From: Neoconidiobolus thromboides FSU 785
Lineage: Eukaryota; Entomophthoromycota; Entomophthoromycetes; Entomophthorales; Neoconidiobolaceae
Direction of reading: 5' to 3'
Assembly (NCBI GenBank): GCA_025603075.1
Contig: MU626321.1
Coordinates: 2,347 to 66,346, forward strand
DNA length: 64,000 nucleotides
The translations under genes were made by a program, and so were the position numbers. Under the pieces are notes generated by a model. The model did not search any database. It saw only the letters and a program-made list of their open reading frames with translations, and was not told the origin of the DNA. Positions 11,891-22,655 of this stretch are shown here, in pieces; positions within the stretch are counted from its first letter, which is position 1, and every line of letters begins with the position of its first letter.

Positions 11891-12387
11891 TTAAATTATA
11901 AAAGGATAAGTCTATAGCACCTAAAAAAACATTGTACTAATTCCACAAACGACTGTTTGTTTTTGGATATACTTATAAGAAGTATTATCTTGATCACGGG
12001 AAGATTGCTTATAGTCAATTAAGTGGAAGAAATATGTTTAATAAAATATATTTACATTTAAGGTTAGAAGGCAAAGCTTTTTAGCCTATCTTTAAAGAAC
12101 GAAGTGGAAGCTGCTTAATGTAGTACTATCTTCACTGTCAATAGGCTTTATACTCAAGATTTAATTTTTGTTTAATATAAATAATCTAACACTTACTCTT
12201 TTAGATTAGAACTTATCGCTCTATTATTTTTTAAATAGTAGTTTGAATATTAAACCTCGTAATATATTTAAAACAAATAATATTACATGTATTTATTTTT
12301 AGATAGAAAAGTACTCTGAAGTTATTTGTGATCGATCTTAAGGAAGTCTTTGGAACATTTTAAAGTATAGATTACTATTTTTCAACA

Positions 12388-12490
12388 ATATGGGGATGTG
12401 TTTTTTTTAAGGATTTTACTAACAACGTTTTCACTCAGATAGCGCTCAAAAAATCGAAAAGTAATGAAATCAAAAAAACATCCCCATATG
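12388..12490 (-). mobile_element. MITE-like element, copy 4 (reverse), well-preserved termini
   Basis: Both termini are intact: ATATGGGGATGTGTTTTTTT at the left and ACATCCCCATAT at the right. They form a terminal inverted repeat of about 12 bp plus a T/A run. Core CACTCAGATAGCGCTC in reverse orientation. A TA dinucleotide flanks the TGGGGATG/CATCCCCA ends on both sides, as in Tc1/mariner-type target duplications. Confidence 0.85.
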
Positions 12491-13311
12491 TTATTAGATA
12501 TCTTATTGAAAAATTGAAGAATTAAATGATTCAAATATATTTTGAGAAGAACGTTTAATTTAAAGTTATTAACTTCAAGTACTTTCCATATATTTGAATT
12601 AATGATCTTTTAATTTGACAAGTTGTATTCTACTAATTCACAAGCTTAATCGAATAAATAATGATGATAATCATTATCAAAATCAAAGTTGGTTTTATAC
12701 TTTGGCTTAAACAATCCACCTTTGAAATACTACGTATTTACTATCAAAGTGAAATCCTTTTTATTTTAACATTAAACATTAAATACATTCCCATTGACAA
12801 TTCCGTAACAGTTATACAGTCATAGTATTTAAGCTTTTTGTACTCAAAGCATCAACATTAGAATTTTTTATAATAATTTCCAGATTTGGATAAATAATTT
12901 TATTTTTTTATCGAAATGAAACTGATGTGATTTAATTTGTATTTTTAATCAATAGTACTCGTAATAATAAATGATTTATTTTTATATAGAGATCAAGATT
13001 ATTTTATGAAGATCTCTAAAAAATAAACGAGTTATCATTTAATCCTCTGAAGATAACAAGAAAAATTTAAAGATGATGTGAAGGATTTACTGCAAATAAC
13101 ATTAAGCTCAGCAGAAATTTGTTATTAACATCTATCCTAAAACTTAACCTTGATCAAAGTTAAGGTAAAGCATAAAAGCAGAATAAAAAAGGCATTTGTA
13201 TAAAAAAAAATATAAGCTAAATAGTGAGCTGTGAAAAAAGATAAAAGACAAAAGAAATAATAGAAGTAGGAGAGCATTAAATATTACCAATATTAAAACC
13301 CAACCTCAAAA

Positions 13312-14668
13312 ATGCTATTTAACAACCTACCCGCCTATTCAGGCCCATATAAAGTAAGCTGTAGGGATATTGAGTACAACTTAAACATAACACGAAATAT
13401 TGACCAAGATGGCAGTGTGCTATTGAGAATTTGTTATCCTTCTGAATCCAACAAACTATACAATCAATTAATGAATTGGGCTCCTTATCCTAGTAATATG
13501 TATATGAGAAGTAACGTTTTAAAATAACTGTTTACCGCTATGCTAATCTTGCTTAATAGGCTTTTTAGATTATCTCAAGATACCAACTACAATTAGTGAC
13601 CCATTGGTCAATTATTTGTATGGTCATCCTAAGCAGGGAAGTTACGTATCGGATGGCAGTGATTTGTTGAAAAGGATTGATCAATTTCCAGTTGCTTTTT
13701 TTAGTCACGGATTAGCAGGTGCACGTACACTTTACTCAGGAACCTGCGGTGAGTTGGCAAGCCACGGTATTGTTGTAGCGGCTATCGAACATCAAGATGG
13801 ATCAGCAGCCTATTCATATAGGTCTAGTAAACCTCAAGAGCTGAGATATAAGACTCCGGATGGGAAGGAAGGTAGTCCAGAAAACTTATTATTCCGGCAA
13901 AAACAGATAATATTGAGAAAGAAGGAACTTAAAGATGCATTGAAAGTATTAGAGTTGTTAAATCAAGGCCAATTGAAAAAGGAAGGATTATATATACCAG
14001 ATGAAAAGGATAGTGAATGGCAATACTTAAAAGAGTTGAATAAGAATAAAGATGAAAGAGAATTTTGGTTTGATGGGTTATCTGGGTTTAAAAACAGATT
14101 AAATTTCAAAGAAACATATCTTTTAGGCCATTCTTTTGGTGGTAGTACTGTATTAGAAATACTGAAAGAAAAGGATAATCCCTACAAATTAGGAATTGTA
14201 TTTGATCCTTGGATGTATCCAGTAACTAATGGTACCATTACTAAACCCAATTTAGGGATCCTTACGGATGCATTTTCCAAATGGCAGCCAAATTACAATG
14301 AAACTTTGAAGTTATTACAAACCAATGATGATAACCAAGTGTTTGTTCTATTAAATTCTATGCATTATCATCAGTCTGATGTACCTGCTTTGGTAGAAAA
14401 TGCACTCCCTTTTTTGCGAAATGTCATGCCTTTGATGGAACATGTGCTCCCATTGTTGCAAAGTGAGCTCCGTTTAGTTCAAAAACTGTTTCCTTTTTCT
14501 AAACTTTTGTCTATATCAGCAAAACAAGCTTTAAAAGATAATGTTAATGCAGCTCTTAAATTTATTGAATTACACATGGATCCCAACTTAAAGCAAAACT
14601 TAAAGTTGAATATAATAGACAACTTAAATGATAACACCAGATTTATTTCAATTAATAAGAAAATATAA
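13312..14668 (+). CDS. PAF-acetylhydrolase-like serine lipase, copy A
   Basis: Two exons, 13312-13510 and 13560-14668, with a phase-1 intron of 49 nt containing TGCTAAT before the acceptor. 435 residues. PAF acetylhydrolase family (PLA2G7/PAFAH2): enzymes that cleave short or oxidised sn-2 acyl chains from phospholipids. The nucleophile elbow GHSFGG carries Ser258; the acid is Asp282 in FDPWMYPV; the probable His is 337 in HYHQSD. The first exon has the family opening GPYKVSCRDIEY and LLRICYPSES. No signal peptide, so probably intracellular like PAFAH2. After the catalytic His there is a run of about five 7-residue units (ENALPFL, RNVMPLM, EHVLPLL and so on) absent from copies C and E. First of three tandem genes. 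Confidence 0.9.
14393..14505 (+). repeat. In-frame 21-bp tandem repeat inside lipase copy A
   Basis: About five diverged units of 21 bp, each coding a heptad of the form E-N-A/V-L/M-P-L/F-L/M. Copy B has two to three such units at about 16864-16915; copies C and E have about one. The multiple of three keeps the reading frame. Confidence 0.65.
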
Positions 14669-14858
14669 ATTATCAAAATAAAAACTTGATTCGAATTCAC
14701 AAGATTCTTAAACTGATTCAATTACTTTCAAATATTTACAAGATTCATCCATCTTGATTTAAAATTAATGAGGCATAGTTGCAACATTGACTATATTTTT
14801 TACAGCTTCTTACATAGCACTTATAATACAAGCTAATTATGAAAAAATATTAAATACT

Positions 14859-14888
14859 GTTTTGATTTTGATTTTGATTTTGATTTTT
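14859..14888. repeat. Hexanucleotide microsatellite (TTTTGA)n
   Basis: About five consecutive copies of a TTTTGA unit. Confidence 0.85.
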
Positions 14889-15182
14889 GTCGCTAAAAAA
14901 AAGTTCGAAAATGTGTAAAAAGGAAGAAAGAGCTTTAATGTTATATTCATAATTTGACTTGCTACTAAAGATATAATAAATACATACAAATGCCTTTTTT
15001 ATCGATTTGTCCATTTCTATAAAGCACCTAATTTTAAGGAAAATCAGCCAAATGTACAAACATAAAAATATCCTACGATTTCTAAGTTAGACTATTCAGT
15101 ACTTTATTATAGCAATTCTAAATTCATATAATATTAAAACATGTTTTAAAAATAGTAGCAATTTACTAAAGAAATTGTAATA

Positions 15183-15286
15183 ATAGTGGGGCTGTTTTTT
15201 TTGGTTTCATTATTTTTCCGTTTTTTAAGTGCTATTTGAGTGGAAAATTTGTTAGTAAAATTCTTAAACACAAAAATACATCCTCA
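15183..15286 (+). mobile_element. MITE-like element, copy 5 (forward)
   Basis: Forward copy: AGTGGGGCTGTTTTTTTT, then GGTTTCATTATTTTTCCG, core AAGTGCTATTTGAGTGG, then AAAATTCTTAAACACAAA and a decayed right end ACATCCTCAG. Confidence 0.8.
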
Positions 15287-15782
15287 GTCCTATTTCTAAA
15301 TCAAAGCTTTTTTATTTTGGATTAAGAGAATCCAGGTTTGCATCACATAGATAAGCTATAAAAAAGCCCCCCCAACCATACTCTTTAGTTAAGTTGGTAT
15401 TCCATAGAGCTACAATAAAGATACATTACAACCGTAAACTCTTATATTCACCAATTTTTTATAACATAATCATCACCTTTGAAGGATCTTTTAAAATAAT
15501 TTTCTAAATTTAGAAAATTGGTTTTTCTATATTTTTGTCAAAACGAAACAATAGAATTTTAATTTAACTTTTCAATTTACAATATTGGTAATAATAAAGG
15601 CAAACTAATAGAAAAATGAATTATGTTTTTATCAAAATTAACTTTACAAAAGTAAAGATCGATAAAAGAGATAAAGGGGTAATCATGTAATTGACATTGA
15701 ATAATTAGAAATAATTTTGGAGATATAAAAGCTCCCTAAAAAATAAAACAGATTGAAATAAAATAAAATTTTAGTTATAAGA

Positions 15783-17150
15783 ATGTTATTAAACAACCTA
15801 CCAGCCTACACAGGTCCTTATAAGGTAAGCTGTAGAGATATTGAGTATAACCTGAATATAACTCGAATCTCAAAACAAGAAGATAGCGTATTATTAAAAA
15901 TTTACTATCCTTCAGAATCCAATAAACTATACAATCAATTGGCTGAATGGGCTCCATACCCTAATAAACGATATATGAGAGGTAACATTCTATCACAGAT
16001 AATGTCCTTTATATAACAATCCCACTCAATAGGCTATTTGGATCAGACGAAAGTACCAAGTATGATCAGTAAATCATTGCTTTATTTTTTAAACGAACAA
16101 CCTAGGCAGGGAAGTTATATATCAGATGGCAGTGATTTATTAAAAGATGTTGATGAATTTCCAATCGCCTTGTTTAGTCATGGAAAACTAGGTTCACGTA
16201 CTTTGTATTCAGGGACCTGTGGAGAGTTGGCAAGCCACGGTATTGTTGTAGCAGCTATTGAACATCGAGATGGATCAGCAGCCTATTCATATAGGTCAAG
16301 TAACCCTAAAGAAGTGATATATAAGCATTCGAAGGGGAAGTATGGTAGTCCAGAAAATTTATTATTCCGGCAAAAACAGATGATGTTAAGGAAAAACGAG
16401 ATTAAAAATGGATTGAAAGTATTGAAAATGTTAAATCAAGGACACTTGAAAAAAGAAGGAATGTATTTACCAGATAATAAGGATAAAGAATTTATGTTTT
16501 TGAGAGATTTAAATAAAGACAAGGAAGGGGAGTTTTGGTTTGATGGGTTGTCTAGGTTTAAAAACAGATTAAATTTCAAAGAAACATATCTTTTAGGCCA
16601 TTCTTTTGGTGGTAGTACTGTATTAGAAATACTGAAAGAAAAGGATAATCCCTACAAATTAGGAATTACATTTGATCCTTGGATGTATCCAGTTACTAGT
16701 GAGATTGTAACTAAACCTACTTTAGGGATCCTTACGGATGCATTTTTTAAATGGAAGCTGAATTACGATAAAGCACTAAACTTGCTTCAAACCAATGACG
16801 ATAGTCAAATGTTAATCTTATCAAATGCTACACATTATCATCAAACCGATGTACTTGCTCTAGTGGAAAACGTACTCCCTTTATTGGAAAATGCACTCCC
16901 TTTAATGGGACAGGGGGCCTCCTTAAATAGACCTTCACCTATATCGGCGAAACAAGCATTAAAGGATAATGCTAAGGCAGCCCTTAAATTTATTGAATTG
17001 CATATGGACCCTGACTTAAAGCAAAATTTAAAATTAGATATAACAGATAATCTAAATGACAATACTAAATTTACAATAGTACAAAATGGTCTCCCAAGAT
17101 TTTGTAAACTTGAAACAGTATTTTCAATTGTATGTCTAACGAAGCAATAA
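15783..17150 (+). CDS. PAF-acetylhydrolase-like serine lipase, copy B
   Basis: Exons 15783-15981 and 16033-17150, phase-1 intron of 51 nt at exactly the site used in copy A. 438 residues. The nucleophile motif GHSFGGSTVLEI, the acid motif FDPWMYPV and the histidine motif HYHQTD are all present. It is very similar to copy A over the catalytic core: the bases around the nucleophile (about 14081-14192 and 16542-16653) are nearly identical, which suggests a recent duplication or gene conversion. It has the heptad units ENVLPLL and ENALPLM after the His, and a C-terminal tail about 20 residues longer than the others (after TKFTIVQNG), rich in Cys and hydrophobic residues. Tandem with A and C, same strand. 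Confidence 0.9.
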
Positions 17151-17429
17151 AACGATCAAGGGACTTAATAGAGATATATAGGATTTCCAAGTTTACTCAG
17201 TTACTTTCAAATATTTACATACCTACCACCTCAATTCAAAGCTATAGAAGCATATTCTATACACTCGTCTAAGTTCAATATAAAATATCTAGTAAATCAT
17301 AATAATTAAAGTATCATTAAACTCCTCTTATGTTTTTAAATTATTTTTCAAAAGTCTTTAAAATCTATTATTTATTCGACAAATTTATGCATAATTTATT
17401 TAACAGTATATTAACTTTATTGAACATCA

Positions 17430-17711
17430 ACTTATTATTATTAAATCAGGATGATCGGTTTGATTTTCCACAGAATCTTTTACACTATCATCTTCAAATC
17501 TATCTCTGCTCCACTACCTCTTGATGTCCTTTTCCTTGAATGGAAATCCTTCATGATAAAAGAAGCTTTCCATGCCTCCACTATTGCACTGAAATTCCCT
17601 AGTATTGACTAAAGATATAGACTTATTTTTCAGTTTGGTAATGCTAGATTGAATTCCTTGTTTCTCTTCCATTTCTTCTGTAATATCTTTTATACTCCAA
17701 AATAAATCCAC
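17430..17711 (-). pseudogene. Possible relic of an unrecognised coding exon
   Basis: On the minus strand, 65 codons from 17711 to a TAG at 17514 read like real protein (MDLFWSIKDITEEMEEKQGI, then FYHEGFPFKEKDIKR). The same frame continues past the stop with acidic, hydrophilic sequence (RFEDDSVKDSVENQTDHPDL) until TAATAATAA-like codons. An in-frame stop, or an intron I cannot place, interrupts it. I do not recognise the protein. It could be chance, but the composition is unlike neighbouring noncoding frames. Confidence 0.25.
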
Positions 17712-18205
17712 TGGTTATTCAATTGAATTGATACATTTAGAAAAACAAAACAATCTCTTGATTTAATAAATTATTTAATAATAAAGCAATTCTATACCCA
17801 TATAATTTTGATAGATATTGTAGAAATAATATCAATATAAACACATTCATTTTAATTTAATTTAATTTATTATGTTTCATCGTAATAGTCATTATTACGT
17901 TAATAGATCGAATCGTATTATTTTTTATTGAATTTAATTAAATAAATCGCAATAGTGCTTTTTGTTTTTAAAATTATAATGAATTTTACGTTTTAGATTA
18001 CAACTTCAAGTTTAAAGTCATAGAAACAAGATGATTCTAAAGTCAAATCATACTAGCTCCGAGATTATCTTTTACTATATGTAACTCTACTATTACTTCT
18101 AAAGCTATCAAATACTATACTGACAATAATCTTTCTTTAGATTCAAATATTTAATTTTTTTATTTTATCAAGATGAAACAACAAAATTTAATTTAATTTT
18201 TCAAC

Positions 18206-18210
18206 TTAAA

Positions 18211-18243
<33 letters not shown>
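18206..18243. repeat. Trinucleotide microsatellite (TAA)n
   Basis: About eleven consecutive TAA/ATA units roughly 190 bp upstream of lipase copy C. Confidence 0.9.
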
Positions 18244-18245
<2 letters not shown>

Positions 18246-18432
18246 GATAGATTGTGTTTCTATTGAGATCAAAATTTTATTTTATGAAGATCAATAAGAG
18301 AAGGGCAGTAATTGTATAGTTACTAATAGATAGATATAAAAAGACTTTCAAAATATTTAAAAGCATATAAAATAATTAACTATTATTCGAGAAATATTAA
18401 GAAAATCTTTAATAAAAAAAGTCATCACAAAA

Positions 18433-19708
18433 ATGTTAGTTAATAATCTACCTGCTTATTCAGGCCCATACAAAGTAAGTTGTAGGGACATTGAATATAA
18501 CTTAAACCTAACTCAAAACATATATCAGCAAGAAGATAGTGTGTTATTAAAAATTTATTACCCTTCAGAATCAAATAAGTTATACAATCAATTAACCAAG
18601 TGGGCTTCTTATCCTGAAAATCGATATTTGAAAGGTAATATTATTAAAACTTAATTATCCTAACTAACATAATAACTTCAATTAAATAGGTGTCTTGGAT
18701 TATATCAAAGTGCCGAGTATAATTAGTAAGCCATTGATTTATTTCTTAGCTGGTCAACCCAAAACAGGAAGTTATATATCGGATGGTAGTGATTTGTTAA
18801 AAGATATTGATGAATTTCCAGTAGCTTTATTTAGTCATGGATTAGCAGGTACACGTACCTTTTATTCAGGGATTTGTGGAGAATTGGCAAGCCATGGGAT
18901 TATAGTAGCAGCTATTGAACATCGAGATGGTTCTGCTGCTTATTCCTATAGGGGCGAGAACTCAAAAGGATTGAAATATAAGTTTCCAGAATGGGAAGAA
19001 AAAAGTAAAGAGGATTTATTGTTTCGTCAAAATCAACTATTAATGAGAAAGCAAGAGACTAAAAATGGATTAAAAGTATTGGAAATGTTAAACCAAGGAG
19101 AGTTAAAAAGGGAAGCATTATATTTACCAGATAAAAAGGATAAAGAATTTCAATATTTAAAGAAATTGAATGAAAATAAAGAAGAGAAAGAGTTTTGGTT
19201 CAATGGATTATCTAAATTCAAAAATAGATTAAATTTGAAAGAAAATTATCTTTTAGGTCATTCATTTGGCGGTGCAACTGTATTAGAATTATTGAATGAA
19301 AAAGATAACCCTTATAAAATTGGAATTACATTTGATCCTTGGATGTATCCAGTTACTAGTGATAATATAACAAGACCTACTTTAGGAATCATAACAAATG
19401 CTTTTTATATATGGAAAATCAATTTTGATTCAACTCTTAAATTATTTAGAACAAATAATAATAACCAAATGTATATTCAATTAAATACCAAACATATTCA
19501 CCAATCTGATGCTCCCTCTTTATTAGAAAATTTTGTATCAAAATTTAAAAAATTGAAAATATCACCAAAACAAGCTTTAAGAGACGATGCTAATGCGGCC
19601 CTTAGTTTTATTGATTTATATATGGATACTGACTTGAAAAGAAAGTTAAAATATAATATAAAGGGTAATTTAAAAGATTCTACTAAGTTTACTTCAGTAG
19701 CTATATAA
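18433..19708 (+). CDS. PAF-acetylhydrolase-like serine lipase, copy C
   Basis: Exons 18433-18634 and 18690-19708, phase-1 intron of 55 nt at the family's conserved site (branch-like CTAACTAAC). 406 residues. Conserved opening PAYSGPYKVSCRDIEY; nucleophile motif GHSFGGATVLEL, acid motif FDPWMYPV and histidine motif HIHQSD. It lacks the heptad expansion of copies A and B and ends soon after the KQALRDDANAALSFI helix, so in length and C-terminus it resembles the minus-strand copy E. Probably intracellular. The putative product hydrolyses short or oxidised acyl chains on phospholipids; the substrate has not been shown. Confidence 0.9.
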
Positions 19709-20308
19709 TAAGTAAGATAAAAGAATCGATTTAGATTTTTAAAATTTTGAGTGTAGGATAACTGAGTAGTTAGCGTTAAAAAGTTATCTGCTTTTTTATC
19801 TTAGAAAAGTCTATGAAGCGTCTTGTAAAGATTCAACTTGATCCACTAATAACCCATAGGTTTGATAAGCAGATCTCTTTTAAGATATAGCTTTGATTAA
19901 TGATAACTTTTAATACTAGTGAAGTATTTACTACTGTTTTAAATATTATAATCATCAAATAAACTGTTTTGTGAATAAATCTTTTAAAAGACATAATTTT
20001 TCTTCTCAAAAAAAGTATCCTCATAAAGTAGTTGCTCTAAGGTGATAATGAATTCTCTTATCTTTTTTTCATTATTAATCTATTATTTCTTAATATTTTG
20101 GATGTAATTACTTTTAAAAAATGACATAATACCAAATAAATAAGACAAATTATGTTTTTATTGAGGTCAAGGCTATCAACACGAAGACCACTAAGAAGGG
20201 TGGGTGAAGTTATTAATTGTATAATAATTATTAAATAATCAAAACACATAAATAAAGCAATGAAAGCCAATCAAAGAAAAAAGTCAGAAAAAATAAAATT
20301 AATTTTTA
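19709..20308. other. Spacer between lipase copy C and the palindromic MITE pair
   Basis: No supported gene. Two minus-strand frames of 63 and 70 codons (19833-20024 and 20058-20270) are Ile/Leu-rich, have no domain and look like chance frames. Confidence 0.5.
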
Positions 20309-20413
20309 ATATAGGGATGTATTTTTTTGTTTAAGAATTTTATTAATGACCTTTCCACTTAAATAGCGCTTAAAAAATGGAAAAACTGATGAAACTAGGA
20401 AAAACATTACCGT
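20309..20413 (-). mobile_element. MITE-like element, copy 6 (reverse), left half of a palindromic pair
   Basis: Reverse copy: ATATAGGGATGTATTTTTTT, core CCACTTAAATAGCGCTT, ending AAACATTACCGTAT. Its internal 71 bp (20326-20396) are the exact reverse complement of 20431-20501 in the next copy. Confidence 0.9.
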
Positions 20414-20501
20414 ATGAGGCTGTTTTTTTTAGTTTCATCAGTTTTTCCATTTTTTAAGCGCTATTTAAGTGGAAAGGTCATTAATAAAATTCTTAAACAA
20501 A
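20326..20501. repeat. Perfect 71-bp inverted repeat (palindrome) with 34-nt spacer
   Basis: The left arm 20326-20396 begins TTTGTTTAAGAATTTTATTA. The right arm 20431-20501 is its reverse complement with no mismatch that I can find. The spacer is 20397-20430. The arms are the bodies of two MITE-like copies lying in opposite orientation. Confidence 0.92.
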
Positions 20502-20516
20502 GAAACATACTTCTAT
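20414..20516 (+). mobile_element. MITE-like element, copy 7 (forward), right half of a palindromic pair
   Basis: Forward copy: TATGAGGCTGTTTTTTTT, core AAGCGCTATTTAAGTGG, ending ACATACTTCTATAT. The element end directly abuts, or overlaps by a base or two, the ATG at 20517 that corresponds to the start codon of the neighbouring dead lipase copy. Confidence 0.9.
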
Positions 20517-21800
20517 ATGCTACTAAACAACTTGTCCACCTACATAAGTCCTTATAAGGTAAGCTTTAGAGATATACAATACAACTTAAACATTATATAA
20601 ACCCCATAAAAAATGATAATCTATTATCAAGGTTTTAATATTCTTCATAATCTATCAAACTACATAATTGATTAGTTAATTGGGCGCCCTATCCCGATGA
20701 TTGATATATGAGAGGTAATATTATGCTATAGATATTGCTTTTTATGTACCGATTCATCTTAATAGGCTTATTAGACTACTTCAAATCACATACTATGATC
20801 AGTAATTCACTGATTCATTTCTTAGTCACTCAATCAAAGATTATTAGTTATATATCAGATAGGAGTGATTTATTAAAAGATATTGATAAGTTTCTAACTA
20901 CTTTATTTAGTCATGGTTTAGTAAATATACGCACTCCTTACTTGAAAATTTGCGAGGAGATTGGAAACCATGATATAGTTGTTGCCATTGAATATCAAGA
21001 TGGATTAGCAGTTTTCTCTTATAAAGGTGGTGGATATAAAGTAGTAGAACATAAGTTTTTCCACTAGGATGAGAATTAGTTCAGAAAATTTATCACTTTA
21101 TCAGAATCAAATATTGATGAGGAAGAAAGAGACTAAAAATAAATTTAAGTTATTCGAGTTATTAAACCAAAGTGAGTTAGTAAAATAAGAATTATATTTA
21201 ATAGATGAGAAAGATAAAGATAAAGATAAAGAGTTTCTATTTTGAAAGATTTAAATAAAGGCAAAAAGGAAAATGCGCTTTGTTTTAATTCTTTAGTTAG
21301 TTTTAAAAATAGATTAAAGATGGAAGAGACTTATCTATTAGGTCATGTATCATTCATTTGGCGATGCTACTCTCTTAGAATTACTGAATGAAAAATAAAA
21401 TCCATATAGGTTAGGAATTGGGTTTGATTCCTAGATGTATCCGGTTACAAATGATACTATTACTAAACCCACTCTAAGTATCATTAGCGAATACTTTTAT
21501 AAATGACAATTAAATTATGACAAAACATTGAAATTATTTAAAGTAAATAATGAAAATCAATTATTTATTCAATTGAATGCTTATCGTTTTCATCAATCCG
21601 ATAGACTTTCTTTAATAGAAGATGTAGCCTCTTCTGTTATAACTTTGCCAATATCTTCAAAGCAAGCATTGAGGGATGATGGTAATGTAGTTCTTAAATT
21701 TATCAAGTTTTATAAATGCATAATCTAAAACGAAAATTGAATTTAAGTATTACGGATAAGTTATGTGATAAAAGATAAATTTACTAAAATGAATGAATAA
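20517..21800 (+). pseudogene. PAF-acetylhydrolase-like pseudogene, copy D
   Basis: Full-length relic of the lipase family. The opening ATGCTACTAAACAACTTGTC matches the start of the intact copies, and GPYKVS-type codons follow. The conserved intron position is recognisable (GAGAGGTAATATT ... TTAATAGG at about 20712-20767). In the second exon SYISDRSDLLKDIDKF and LFSHGLVNIRTPY still read. There are many stops and frameshifts: stops in exon 1 (ATATAAACC, TGATATATG), a TAG after about 21061, a disrupted nucleophile region (GGTCATGTATCATTCATTTGG, about 21341-21361, where the family has GHSFGG) and a TAG in the FDPWMYP motif. It ends near 21800. It is bounded by MITE-like copies on both sides. It is dead as a lipase. 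Confidence 0.92.
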
Positions 21801-21827
21801 GAAAGAAAGAAAGTTGTTTAAACTTAT

Positions 21828-21931
21828 ATATGGGAGTGTTTTTTGGCCTCATCGCTTTTTTCATCTTAAGTGCTATTTGAATGGAAAATTTGTTAGTAAA
21901 ATTCTTAAACACAAAAATACAGCCCCATATA
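21828..21931 (+). mobile_element. MITE-like element, copy 8 (forward), 3' side of the lipase pseudogene
   Basis: Forward copy: ATATATGGGAGTGTTTTTTG, core AAGTGCTATTTGAATGG, then AAAATTCTTAAACACAAA and CAGCCCCATAT. It lies about 30 bp beyond the last recognisable codon of the pseudogene. The open frame that crosses it at 21793-21990 is not a gene. Confidence 0.85.
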
Positions 21932-22655
21932 GTATTTTAGACATAGGATGCCCTACTTATAGTGATATAAAAATTAGGTCAACTCATTAATAACCTATAA
22001 ATCTGATATATACCTTCTCTTTAATTTTTCCGATCATGTATTACTTAAATAATATAACATATAATTTCAATCAAAGCTATAAAGTTAAGTTTTTATCATT
22101 GGTTTTAAATACTATAGCTGTTAAATATAAGCTACTTCACTAAATTTTTTAGAAAGTAGTTATTTAATTGAGGATTTAAAAAGTTGATCGAATAGAAATT
22201 TTATCAAATCTTGCTATAAAACAAGCTATCTATAATTTTAAAAGCTTGAAAATATAATATAAATTTGATTAAGTATAGAAACTATCAGGTATTAAAATTT
22301 TAATTTTTTAAATAATTTTATATAAAAATTGAATTAAAATACTAAGAGCTAAGAGTTCAAATGATATTATAGCATTTACACTAAGAATATCAACTAAAGG
22401 TTATCTCACTTACATAGATAAAATCCAAAATATCTAAGAATTAACTTTGCACTTTGAAAAGAGAATGAAATCATACTTTTTAAATCTACCAATTAATTTC
22501 AAATAAATCCAAAATAGACCAATAATCTAAGGATAATTTGTTAAAAAATTCACTTTCATACTGCGTAACAAAATATAGAAAATTAATAAAAACTCAATAA
22601 ATAAGTAAAATATTAATGTTTTCAAATTTTAATAAATTGAATTCAATTCTAAAAA
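21932..22655. other. Spacer upstream of LTN1
   Basis: About 720 bp of AT-rich DNA without a recognisable gene, repeat family member or RNA. It should contain the LTN1 promoter. Confidence 0.5.

Larger units (their letters stand above)
11257..13311. other. Spacer with two MITE-like copies
   Basis: AT-rich intergenic DNA separating the oxygenase start from the first lipase gene. It holds MITE-like copies at 11782-11890 and 12388-12490. The 89-codon plus-strand frame near 11216-11485 overlaps the oxygenase start antisense and has no supporting features. Nothing else recognised. Confidence 0.55.
14669..15782. other. Spacer between lipase copies A and B
   Basis: Contains a TTTTGA hexamer microsatellite at about 14859-14888 and a MITE-like copy at 15183-15286. 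The minus-strand frame at 14850-15059 runs through the microsatellite and is not credible. The A7-C9 run near 15361 is the only GC-rich patch. Confidence 0.55.
17151..18432. other. Spacer between lipase copies B and C, with a possible gene relic
   Basis: Holds a possible minus-strand gene relic (about 17430-17711) and a TAA microsatellite at 18206-18243. No MITE copy in this spacer. Otherwise stop-rich AT DNA. Confidence 0.5.

Noticed and set aside
14850-15059. Minus-strand frame of 69 codons
   Set aside because: Part of it is the TTTTGA microsatellite read as Gln-Asn repeats; no other support.
20735-21067. 110-codon frame as an independent gene
   Set aside because: It is the still-open part of exon 2 of lipase pseudogene D, with stops before and after.
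21793-21990. 65-codon plus-strand frame after the lipase pseudogene
   Set aside because: It is MITE copy 8 read through; open by chance.
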